A DNA stretch of 6,071 nucleotides from CAYUAI01 sp964442745 (GTDB taxonomy: Bacteria; Pseudomonadota; Gammaproteobacteria; S012-40). The stretch is taken from NCBI GenBank assembly GCA_964442745.1, contig CAYUAI010000151.1, forward strand, positions 1-6,071. The letters are read 5' to 3'. Positions 1 to 4,912 of the stretch are shown in pieces (the stretch's first letter is position 1; each line of letters starts with the position of its first letter). The notes under the pieces are model-generated. The model saw only the letters and a list, made by a program, of their open reading frames with translations. It was not told the DNA's origin and made no database searches. The translations under genes were made by a program, and so were the position numbers.

Positions 1-49
1 ATTATGAGCTAAATTGCTCCTTAAGGGGTGGTCTGATTTACGGGGTCCA
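1..49. mobile_element. Probable terminal end of a second insertion sequence
   Basis: The DUF4277 transposase reading frame on the minus strand stops matching its family exactly at position 49/50. The sequence beyond reads, on the minus strand, TGGACCCCGTAAATC. A terminus beginning TGGACCCC and ending CA on the plus strand resembles ends of IS3-type elements. I infer that another element inserted into the transposase gene and that only its last 49 bases are in the window. No transposase of this second element is visible, so the family is a guess. An alternative is a deletion junction joining two unrelated remnants. Confidence 0.4.
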
Positions 50-232
50 CTATAGTCGGTTAGCAAATCCCAATCCGTTAATAATCATCGCTTTGATCGC
101 TTCACCCGTGGTGATGGACGCTTGCTCATCGGCTTCAATTTGCTCGTCAATGATTTCCACGATTTTGAGTTCGTCGATAATACCGGCCACAATACCATGA
201 TGATCTAAACGCTCGACTTTAATGGAATCCAC
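50..232 (-). pseudogene. IS1634-family transposase, N-terminal DUF4277 fragment
   Basis: The 60 residues match the conserved start of DUF4277 transposases: a segment like IKVERLDHHGIVAGIID, a helix with ELKIVEIID, then TTGEAIKAMIINGLGFANR. The family normally continues with PLSL after ANR for several hundred more residues, including the DDE catalytic domain. Here a TAG stop follows at the junction with foreign sequence, so the catalytic part is missing. I chose the GTG at 232 because the family begins around (V/M)DSIKVERLDH and an AGAGGAAG ribosome binding site lies a few bases upstream. An open extension upstream to 313 would translate the IS leader and is unlikely to be used. Not functional as a transposase. 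Confidence 0.8.
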
Positions 233-311
233 GCCACTTCCTCTTTCATTGATGGGCTTATGAGAATGAAAGTTTATTATTATCGGTGACTTATGCCTAT
301 TTACAGGGGGC
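50..311 (-). mobile_element. Truncated IS1634-family (DUF4277) insertion sequence remnant
   Basis: This is the transposase-proximal end of an IS1634/IS4-superfamily element. It contains the first 60 codons of the transposase plus about 75 bases of leader running to a probable terminus near 300-311, where the minus strand reads GCCCCCTGTAAATAGGC. The exact terminus and target duplication cannot be set because the other end of the element is absent. The element is broken at its left by the sequence at 1-49 and cannot move by itself. Confidence 0.6.
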
Positions 312-329
312 AATAGAGTGTTGTATTTT
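300..329 (+). promoter_or_regulatory. Candidate hybrid promoter at the IS edge
   Basis: TTTACA (300-305, 5 of 6 to the -35 consensus) lies 18 bases before TATTTT (324-329, 4 of 6 to the -10 consensus). The -35 half is inside the IS terminus and the -10 half is in the flanking DNA. A start near 336 would leave a leader of about 25 bases before the ATG at 361. Prediction by eye only. Confidence 0.35.
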
Positions 330-360
330 AAAATGATTTTTTGCTACCAGAGGCTGACCA

Positions 361-555
361 ATGTCGGATACAAGGCAATTAAAAAAAATTTACGAAACGC
401 TAAAAAAGGAAACTCAGTTATTGAAGCAGCCTTTGCCCATAAATCGAGGAACGGATGAAAACGGATTTCATTACGCAAGAGATCTTGATTGTCGGGTAGT
501 GATGCGTTTGCATGAAATCAATAAAGAAGAAATTACTGAGGAATTGAAAAAATAA
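361..555 (+). CDS. Small hypothetical protein, first gene of a coupled pair
   Basis: A 64-residue, highly charged, soluble protein that I do not recognise. Residues 1-22 are a lysine-rich amphipathic helix-like segment (KKIYETLKKETQLLKQ). Residues 26-50 are a more variable middle with a HYARDLDCRVVMRLHE stretch, and the end is KEEITEELKK. There is no signal peptide or membrane segment. The ATG has AGAGG seven bases upstream and an in-frame stop just before it, so the start is well defined. The next gene begins two bases after its stop, implying co-transcription and translational coupling. Base composition is clearly A+T-richer than fur or ratA, which suggests recent acquisition. A toxin-antitoxin partner is possible from size and spacing alone, but there is no family evidence. 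It could also be a gene remnant. Confidence 0.6.
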   Translation: MSDTRQLKKIYETLKKETQLLKQPLPINRGTDENGFHYARDLDCRVVMRLHEINKEEITEELKK

Positions 556-557
556 AG

Positions 558-761
558 ATGAAGGTTAGTGAGGTAAATATACAAAGACATCCAGACTTCA
601 TAGACTCCGTAAGAGGGATGTTTCCTGAAGGTGAATTGCTATATCCCAATGCGGGGTTTCGAGAGAAAAATCATATTCAGCTTTGTGTGATTAATCCAAA
701 CTGCATCATCGGTTATTTTGAACCAAAGCAAGTCAATGCTAATTATAAGCAGCTATATTAA
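558..761 (+). CDS. Small hypothetical protein, second gene of a coupled pair
   Basis: A 67-residue protein of unknown function. The notable part is residues 21-58: a compact hydrophobic/aromatic core with FPEGELLYPNAGFREKNHIQ, then LCVINPNCIIGYF, with two cysteines six residues apart and a single histidine in NHIQ. This reads like a small folded beta-rich domain rather than random translation. There is no signal peptide or transmembrane helix. The ATG lies two bases after the upstream stop, and GAGGAAT about 13 bases upstream is a poorly spaced ribosome binding site, so translation is probably coupled to the first gene. It may be a complete small domain or the C-terminal tail of a formerly larger protein such as a secreted-toxin module; I cannot decide between these. 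Confidence 0.6.
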   Translation: MKVSEVNIQRHPDFIDSVRGMFPEGELLYPNAGFREKNHIQLCVINPNCIIGYFEPKQVNANYKQLY

Positions 762-851
762 ATTGCCGTTGCACTAAAGCCATATCATCATTTCTATTCT
801 CTCAATTCAACGATACGTTTTCATTGAAAAAATAACAGAAAGTTAAACGAT

Positions 852-1222
852 TGGTGGAGGCGGCGGGAATCGAACCCGCGTCCGCAAGCCCTACATCTTT
901 GGTTCTACATGCTTAGCCATTTCTTTGTTTTAGTCGATTGCTACCCAAACGGCTTAGGAACACAAGCGACGATCCTGAGAATCTTAGCACCATCATGTCA
1001 GGCACATGATAGTGAGCGTCTTGCAATTAATGACCCCTGGTGTTAGCAAGCTAACCTGTCCACACAAGCATGAGCCAGTTAGGGGCTAGCTGGTATTAAG
1101 CAGCTAGAGCGTAATTTTCGTCGTTGGCAACTATAAAGTGCTAGCAGCGGGATTTACGAGGTCGTCTGCTCCTCGGCATGCCCCTCCGATTTCAATACCC
1201 ACGTCGAAGCCATGTCGCCCCC
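852..1222 (-). ncRNA. ssrA: tmRNA (transfer-messenger RNA, SsrA)
   Basis: tmRNA enters ribosomes stalled on broken messages together with SmpB, adds a degradation tag to the nascent protein and supplies a stop codon. On the minus strand the 5' end GGGGGCG (1222-1216) pairs with CGCCUCC before the discriminator A and the encoded CCA (854-852), giving a seven-pair acceptor stem with one G-U. Next to the 3' end is a T arm with GGGTTCGATTCCCGC. Just inside the 5' end is GGCTTCGACGTGGG, the typical tmRNA D-loop-like region. The internal reading frame encodes ANDENYALAA followed by TAA. The region between tag and 3' end is rich in pseudoknot-like inverted repeats. Length is 371 nt, normal for the one-piece form. 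smpB is not in this window. The 3' end borders the accessory segment at 1-851. Confidence 0.98.
1096..1128 (-). other. tmRNA proteolysis-tag reading frame (ANDENYALAA-stop)
   Basis: Inside ssrA, the resume codon GCC (1128-1126) begins the codons for A-N-D-E-N-Y-A-L-A-A, ending in TAA at 1098-1096. The C-terminal LAA is the determinant recognised by ClpXP/ClpAP in the well-studied homologues. Upstream of the resume codon is the usual A/T-rich TATAGTT context that positions it. Confidence 0.97.
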
Positions 1223-1243
1223 GGATGGTTGAATCGTTGAAAG

Positions 1244-1263
1244 GTGATTATTTGTTCAATCAC
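1244..1263. repeat. Inverted repeat in the ssrA leader
   Basis: GTGATT (1244-1249) and AATCAC (1258-1263) form a perfect six-base inverted repeat with an eight-base loop, about 20 bases upstream of the mature tmRNA 5' end. If transcription starts at the promoter at 1295-1323, this would form a hairpin in the 5' leader removed by RNase P. It could equally be an operator-like site or chance. Confidence 0.35.
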
Positions 1264-1294
1264 AAGAAAATATGACTGCGCATAACCATCTATA

Positions 1295-1323
1295 AGTATA
1301 ACGTATAACAAGTTCCAGGTCAC
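1295..1323 (-). promoter_or_regulatory. Candidate sigma-70 promoter of ssrA
   Basis: On the minus strand GTGACC (1323-1318, 4 of 6) is followed after exactly 17 bases by TATACT (1300-1295, 5 of 6). Transcription would begin near 1288 and give a leader of about 66 nt before the mature 5' end at 1222, consistent with tmRNA being made as a 5'-extended precursor. It lies in the fur-ssrA gap and reads towards ssrA. Judged by eye. Confidence 0.45.
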
Positions 1324-1383
1324 TAAGCATTATCAATTAATGTTAGGGCATTACCAGCGAATAAAATAGGCAGCAAATTGTCG

Positions 1384-1410
1384 GTCGTGTTAGCTTAAGC
1401 GTAACACGAC
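1384..1410. repeat. Strong hairpin downstream of fur
   Basis: GTCGTGTTA (1384-1392) pairs perfectly with TAACACGAC (1402-1410). The inner GC-TTAA-GC extends the stem with one bulged G at 1401. It lies about 60 bases after the fur stop, on the strand fur is transcribed from, and upstream of the ssrA promoter. No T-tract follows on either strand, so a classic intrinsic terminator is not shown. A fur mRNA 3'-end structure, a factor-dependent terminator or a repeated palindromic element are the options. Confidence 0.6.
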
Positions 1411-1424
1411 AAGGCGGTGGGTTA

Positions 1425-1458
1425 GTCCCTTCGTGCGCCTGGGCGAAAATACAGGGAC
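1425..1458. repeat. Second inverted repeat after fur
   Basis: GTCCCT (1425-1430) and AGGGAC (1453-1458) are perfect six-base arms. The interior can nest further short stems, TTCG with CGAA and CGCC with GGCG. It sits 14 bases past the fur stop codon (minus strand) and just before the hairpin at 1384-1410, so the fur 3' untranslated region appears to fold into two consecutive structures. Confidence 0.4.
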
Positions 1459-1471
1459 CATTCCGGGTATT

Positions 1472-1879
1472 TTATTGGCAATTGCGGCATAACCCATAAA
1501 TGTATAAACAGTGGTCTTTCATTTCAAAGCCGTACTGCTGGGATATTTTTTTTTGACGGCTTTCGATCACATTGTCGACAAATTCTTCGACGTGGCCACA
1601 TTTCAAACAAACCAAGTGATCGTGGTGACCGCCTTCGTTTAATTCGTAGACGGCTTTACCGTCTTCAAAGCGATGGCGGCATAATATGCCAGCGGCTTCA
1701 AATTGCGTCAATACGCGATAAATGGTGGCCAATCCTATTTCATCTTTATCATCTAGCAGTATTCGGTAGATATCTTCGGCGCTGAGATGTTGATTCGCAT
1801 GCTGTTGAAACATTTCAAGCACTTTGATACGCGGCAGGGTGGCTTTAAGCCCGGCTTCTTTTAGATTCTGGTTATCCAA
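1472..1879 (-). CDS. fur: Ferric uptake regulator Fur
   Basis: Fur is the cytoplasmic, dimeric metal-sensing repressor that binds Fe(II) and shuts down iron-acquisition genes. The 135-residue product has the winged-helix DNA-binding half at about 1-82 (AGLKATLPRIKVLEMF, then HLSAEDIYR with H31, and recognition helix GLATIYRVLTQFE at 49-61). The metal/dimer half follows: GGHHDHLVCLKCG (83-95) with H85, H86, D87, H88 and zinc cysteines C91 and C94, then H123 and a C-terminal C131-x-x-C134. Length is normal. The frame stays open to an ATG at 1948, but the added 23 residues are not Fur-like. The TTG at 1879 has AGGA eight bases upstream and gives the canonical N-terminus ending in LKEAGLK, so I use it. 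It is divergent from bamE, an arrangement known from related genomes. I found no clear Fur box in the spacer. Confidence 0.97.
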   Translation of the reverse strand: MDNQNLKEAGLKATLPRIKVLEMFQQHANQHLSAEDIYRILLDDKDEIGLATIYRVLTQFEAAGILCRHRFEDGKAVYELNEGGHHDHLVCLKCGHVEEFVDNVIESRQKKISQQYGFEMKDHCLYIYGLCRNCQ

Positions 1880-1991
1880 CTTGTTTATCCTAATGGCAGG
1901 TGTTGAGTCATTGAAAAAAACCATCCAACACCACAAACGGTTTGTCATTTAACAGATTTGCCGACGTTGATTGATGTATTTCATGCTATTA

Positions 1992-2021
1992 TTGTAACCT
2001 AGCTTTGCTATCGGGTATATT
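1992..2021 (+). promoter_or_regulatory. Candidate sigma-70 promoter of bamE
   Basis: TTGTAA (1992-1997, 4 of 6) is separated by 18 bases from TATATT (2016-2021, 5 of 6). A start near 2028 gives a leader of about 80 nt before bamE. An overlapping alternative is the extended -10 TGC-TATTAT (1984-1992). On the minus strand TACAAT (1996-1991) could be a fur -10, but no matching -35 was found. Divergent promoters for fur and bamE therefore probably overlap here. Confidence 0.4.
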
Positions 2022-2032
2022 CAGTCTTTACG

Positions 2033-2092
2033 TCATCGAAAATCCGATGAAATTATTTGCTTAGGTGTTAGCCAATTTCACCTCGGTTTTTT
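2033..2092 (+). promoter_or_regulatory. Structured bamE leader: two inverted repeats, the second terminator-like
   Basis: TCATCG (2033-2038) and CGATGA (2045-2050) are perfect arms around a six-base loop. AGGTG (2063-2067) and CACCT (2079-2083) form a weaker stem followed by CGG and six T residues (2087-2092), resembling a short intrinsic terminator just before the bamE start. This could attenuate bamE or end a short leader RNA. The second stem is only five base pairs, so the call is tentative. Confidence 0.3.
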
Positions 2093-2109
2093 AAATGTTA
2101 GTGGTGGTT

Positions 2110-2430
2110 ATGTTAATACGAAAGCCTCTCGTTTTTTTTATCGTTATCGTCAGTTTCAGCGTCTTGGGATGTACCATCCATAAGCTGGATGTTCAACAAG
2201 GCAATGTCATTACCGAAGATATGGTCAGTCGTTTATCCATCGGTATGACACCACGGCAAGTCAGGTTTGTGATGGGTACCCCATTAGTCCACGATCCATT
2301 CCATAAAAATCGTTGGGATTATGTGTATTACTTTCAGCCGGGTGATAGACGTACTTTTAGTGAGTGGAAAAAAGTCACGGTTTTTTTTGAAAAGGGTCAG
2401 TTGGCAAAAATAGATCGTCGTCTTCAATAA
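2110..2430 (+). CDS. bamE: Outer-membrane assembly lipoprotein BamE (SmpA/OmlA family)
   Basis: BamE is a small lipoprotein on the periplasmic face of the outer membrane and a subunit of the BAM complex, which folds beta-barrel proteins into that membrane. The 106-residue product starts with R-K, a hydrophobic run and the lipobox VLGC, with lipidated C21. The SmpA/OmlA domain follows at about 35-105: ITEDMVSRLSIGMTPRQVRFVMGTP, then WDYVYYFQPG and VTVFFEKGQLAKI, all signature segments. Length is typical. I prefer the ATG at 2110 to the one at 2095: it gives a standard signal peptide and has a GGTGG stretch a few bases upstream, whereas 2095 has no ribosome binding site. It is divergent from fur and convergent with rnfH, 14 bases away. 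Confidence 0.96.
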   Translation: MLIRKPLVFFIVIVSFSVLGCTIHKLDVQQGNVITEDMVSRLSIGMTPRQVRFVMGTPLVHDPFHKNRWDYVYYFQPGDRRTFSEWKKVTVFFEKGQLAKIDRRLQ

Positions 2431-2437
2431 GGAAGCC

Positions 2438-2455
2438 GCGATTTTTACAAATCGC
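2438..2455. terminator. Shared hairpin between convergent bamE and rnfH
   Basis: GCGATTT (2438-2444), loop TTAC, AAATCGC (2449-2455) is a perfect seven-pair hairpin containing the rnfH stop codon (2447-2445). On the plus strand a CCTTTTTTGG tract follows a few bases later, so it probably terminates bamE transcription. The minus-strand side lacks an immediate T-run, making its role for rnfH less certain. Confidence 0.55.
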
Positions 2456-2759
2456 CACCGCCTTTTTTGGTTTTTTTTCCTTCGGCGGCGCGCCGTCGTC
2501 TCACTTCTTTGGGGTCGGCGATCAAAGGACGATAGATTTCCACACGATCACCGTCTCGCAGTGTTGCTGTTTTTTTGGTTAACTTTCCAAAGAGGCCAAT
2601 TTTAGCTTGTGCCTGAATTTCAGGAAATTGTTCGCGAATTCCAGAAAGCTCGACGGCTTGCTCTACCGTTGTACCCAGTTCCACATCCAAAGGGATAATC
2701 ACTTGTACATCCGGTCGAGCGTAAGCCACTTCAACCACGATCTTTTTCTCATTTTGCAT
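2445..2759 (-). CDS. rnfH: RnfH family ubiquitin-like protein
   Basis: RnfH-family proteins (UPF0125) are small beta-grasp, ubiquitin-fold proteins usually encoded beside ratA. Their biochemical role is not firmly established; the name comes from association with rnf electron-transport loci in some bacteria. The 104-residue product shows the family core: IVVEVAYARPDVQVIIPLDV (7-26), TTVEQAVELSGI (30-41), KIGLFGKL (53-60), then LRDGDRVEIYRPLIADPKEVRRRRA (67-91). The tail is lysine- and glycine-rich. The ATG at 2759 has AGGA five bases upstream and matches the family start; an open extension to 2816 lies within ratA and is not used. It overlaps the end of ratA by 11 bases, so the two are translationally coupled. 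Confidence 0.95.
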   Translation of the reverse strand: MQNEKKIVVEVAYARPDVQVIIPLDVELGTTVEQAVELSGIREQFPEIQAQAKIGLFGKLTKKTATLRDGDRVEIYRPLIADPKEVRRRRAAEGKKTKKGGGDL

Positions 2760-3183
2760 AAATTTCCTGCGCCCGCTTGACGAAAGCTTCCACGAGCGTG
2801 TTGCATATTTGCCCAAAAGCCGGGCCGAGTGTCATGCGAAGCACGGTATTGGTGAATTCAAATTCAATATCAAGCGAGATTTTACACGCCCCGTGACTGA
2901 GCTTTTCAAATCGCCAAAAACCTTCTAGATGTTTAAAAGGGCCTTCAATCAGGCGCATTTCGATCATTTTGTTTTTTTGTAAACGATTGGCTGTGGTAAA
3001 TGATTTATGCAGACCCGCTTTCGCCATTTCAATGTTTGCATTCATTTCATCTTCACGAGTGCTCAGAATTTGTGCTGACTTACACCACGGTAAAAATTGA
3101 GGATAAGAGGGGATATCGTTGACCAAAAAAAACATTTGATCGGCCCCGAAGGGGACGAGGGCACTACGGCTAATATTTGTCAT
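2749..3183 (-). CDS. ratA: RatA family START-domain protein (coenzyme Q-binding / ribosome association)
   Basis: The 144-residue protein is a single START-like (polyketide cyclase/COQ10) domain. Characteristic segments are SRSALVPFGADQMFFLVNDIPSYPQFLPWC (5-34), a variable beta-sheet middle, GPFKHLEGFWRFE (81-93), and the C-terminal helix LGPAFGQICNTLVEAFVKRAQEIY (119-142) that closes the cavity. Eukaryotic COQ10 binds ubiquinone. E. coli RatA was described as a factor blocking 70S assembly, and whether its main role is quinone handling or ribosome-related is debated. Length and start match the family. No good ribosome binding site precedes the ATG at 3183. In many gammaproteobacteria smpB lies divergently upstream; here the upstream neighbour is a transporter reading the same way. 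Confidence 0.94.
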   Translation of the reverse strand: MTNISRSALVPFGADQMFFLVNDIPSYPQFLPWCKSAQILSTREDEMNANIEMAKAGLHKSFTTANRLQKNKMIEMRLIEGPFKHLEGFWRFEKLSHGACKISLDIEFEFTNTVLRMTLGPAFGQICNTLVEAFVKRAQEIYAK

Positions 3184-3293
3184 AATGTTTGTACTAATTT
3201 GTCATTTAAAAAAAATAAGTCTATTTGTTCGCTTGACCTTGCGTCGGCAGGACCAAGCCTAGTTAATGTACAAATTTTCTTTGGCGATGGCTA

Positions 3294-4655
3294 TCAAATT
3301 ATATTAATTGCATTAAAAAATACGATAATAACCGCCACTGGGGTGAAATATCGAACTAAATTATGCCAAATTTTAAACCTTAAACCATCCATCATATTCA
3401 GTTCGCCTTGGCTGGCTAATTTGGGTAGGATATATGCCACAAAAATAGCCATAAAAAGCCCGCCGAGTGGCAGCATGATATTGGCCGTTAAATAGTCAAG
3501 CAAGTCAAAGGCGGTTTTATCAAACAATGTCACGTCCGACCCAATATTAAATGAGAACACCGTGGCCAAACCCAACAACCAGGTGGCAGAACCGGCCAGT
3601 TGACACGCGGTGAGGCGACGCATGTTTTTATTTTCTACCAACCAGGTGACCGCCGGTTCAATGAGCGAGATCGCTGACGTCCAAGCGGCAAAGACTAATA
3701 GAATGAAAAACAAGGTACCAAACAATAATCCCGCTGGCATATTGCCAAAAGCAATCGGTAGCGTTTGAAAAATCAAACCAGGACCGGCACCGGGCTCCAA
3801 ACCATTAGCAAAAACAATCGGGAATATCGCTAAGCCCGCCAATAAGGCGACCACCGTATCTGTCCCGGCAATGATAAATGAAGTCTTGGCAATGGACACA
3901 TTCTGAGGTAAATAAGCGCCATATATCATGATGGCCCCCATGCCTAAACTCAAGGTGAAAAAAGCATGACCCATCGCAATGAGAATACTGTTGCCGGTGA
4001 GCTTGCTAAAATCGGGCTCAAAAAGAAATTTTACCCCTTGACCAAATTCTCCCAGACTCATGGCATAACCCACCATAACAATTAGCAGAATAAAGAGCGA
4101 CGGCATTAAAAAACGGACCGCTTTTTCCAGGCCATGACGTACGCCTTTGGCGACCACCAGCATCGTCATCACGATGAATAATGTATGCCAAAAAATCAGC
4201 ACAAAGGGTGAGCCTAATAACTCATCAAACACAGCACCCGTGGCCTCGGCATTTGCTCCGATAAACGTCCCTGAGCCAGCCTCTAAAATATAGGCTAATC
4301 CCCAACCGGCGATCACACTGTAATAGGATAAGATTAAAAAACCCGCGAGCATGCCGGACCAGCCAATGATTTTCCAGGCCGGATGCGCACCGGCTTCTTT
4401 GGCCAGCTTCATCATGGTATTGATTGGGGTGCAGCGGCCACGGCGTCCTAACAAGATTTCGGCCATCATGATCGGAACACCGATGAGAACAATACAGATG
4501 AGATAGACAAGCACAAACGCACCGCCGCCATTTTCCCCGGTAATATAGGGGAACTTCCAAATATTACCTAATCCAACGGCCGATCCCGTTGCCGCCAAGA
4601 TGAAAGCCCACCCCCCCGACCAGGATCCATGTACCGTGTCTTGTTGATGATTCAT
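3294..4655 (-). CDS. Sodium-dependent amino-acid transporter, NSS (SNF) family
   Basis: An inner-membrane symporter of the neurotransmitter:sodium symporter family, expected to import an amino acid with Na+ in the LeuT fold. The 453-residue protein has about 11 membrane helices, the usual bacterial count (LeuT itself has 12). TM1 carries the family signature with the unwound GSAVGLGNIWKFPY (24-37) and ENGGGAF (41-47). TM6 has FFTLSLGMGAIMIYGAY (232-248), matching the LeuT substrate and ion region. TM8 has AAWTSAISLIEP with T326 and S327 at the Na2 site. I take the ATG at 4655 (GGAGAG 11 bases upstream); the frame is open to 4730 but those 25 residues are polar and not family-like. Substrate cannot be read from sequence; tryptophan or another hydrophobic amino acid is plausible. 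Confidence 0.95.
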   Translation of the reverse strand: MNHQQDTVHGSWSGGWAFILAATGSAVGLGNIWKFPYITGENGGGAFVLVYLICIVLIGVPIMMAEILLGRRGRCTPINTMMKLAKEAGAHPAWKIIGWSGMLAGFLILSYYSVIAGWGLAYILEAGSGTFIGANAEATGAVFDELLGSPFVLIFWHTLFIVMTMLVVAKGVRHGLEKAVRFLMPSLFILLIVMVGYAMSLGEFGQGVKFLFEPDFSKLTGNSILIAMGHAFFTLSLGMGAIMIYGAYLPQNVSIAKTSFIIAGTDTVVALLAGLAIFPIVFANGLEPGAGPGLIFQTLPIAFGNMPAGLLFGTLFFILLVFAAWTSAISLIEPAVTWLVENKNMRRLTACQLAGSATWLLGLATVFSFNIGSDVTLFDKTAFDLLDYLTANIMLPLGGLFMAIFVAYILPKLASQGELNMMDGLRFKIWHNLVRYFTPVAVIIVFFNAINII

Positions 4656-4753
4656 TGCTGGGTTGTCTCTCCGTGATGTTCGTCTATTTTTTGCCAATGA
4701 GAGTAGATATATACTTACTTCGCATGACATGGGTTTTACTTTATATTAGGCGC

Positions 4754-4782
4754 ATTGTTAACGAAATCCGAGTTTGACTCAA
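4754..4782 (-). promoter_or_regulatory. Candidate sigma-70 promoter of the NSS transporter
   Basis: On the minus strand TTGAGT (4782-4777, 4 of 6) is followed after 17 bases by AACAAT (4759-4754, 4 of 6). A start near 4747 leaves a leader of about 90 nt before the ATG at 4655. An upstream TTGACT (4809-4804) lacks a good -10. Together with the 239-base gap, this suggests the transporter is transcribed separately from the PLP-enzyme gene. Confidence 0.3.
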
Positions 4783-4875
4783 TAGTCTAGTTTGTTAAAA
4801 AATAGTCAATGGAGGCAGGGCTGAGGATTTTTCGAGCATATAGCTGAAGAAATAACGGGGAGGCATGGTGGGTCA

Positions 4876-4912
4876 GTGATCGTTATCAATCGAGTTATTT
4901 TTTGTCGATCAC
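4876..4912. repeat. Inverted repeat spanning the stop of the PLP-enzyme gene
   Basis: GTGATCG (4876-4882) and CGATCAC (4906-4912) are perfect seven-base arms with a 23-base loop containing the stop codon and an A/T run. It lies where a terminator would be expected, but the loop is long and no T-tract follows on the minus strand. Possibly a 3'-end structure or a protein-binding site. Confidence 0.3.

Noticed and set aside
1..311. Positions 36-49 and 297-312 share a similar ATTTAC..GGGG..CA motif in direct orientation
   Set aside because: About 12 of 17 bases match, which is suggestive of related IS ends but too short and imperfect to call a repeat pair.
805..840. Palindrome TTTTCATTGAAAA as an ssrA terminator
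   Set aside because: The stem is A/T-only with a tiny loop and no downstream T-run on the minus strand, so it is not a credible terminator.
852..885. Possible tRNA gene from the GGTTCGATTCCCGC and CCA sequence
   Set aside because: This is the T arm and acceptor of the tmRNA; there is no anticodon arm and the partner 5' acceptor strand is 340 bases away.
1880..2094. Fur box in the fur-bamE spacer
   Set aside because: I looked for GATAATGATAATCATTATC-like 19-mers on both strands and saw no convincing match, so autoregulation is not claimed.
3097..3495. Plus-strand open frame of 132 codons
   Set aside because: It runs antisense across the start of ratA, the intergenic gap and the end of the transporter; its translation has no recognisable domain, and both overlapped genes are clear family members.
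4225..4560. Minus-strand open frame of 111 codons inside the transporter
   Set aside because: Out-of-frame shadow of the NSS transporter, with cysteine/arginine-rich translation and no family features.
4656..4730. 25-residue N-terminal extension of the NSS transporter
   Set aside because: The added residues are not family-like; the ATG at 4655 has an acceptable ribosome binding site and gives the normal NSS start.
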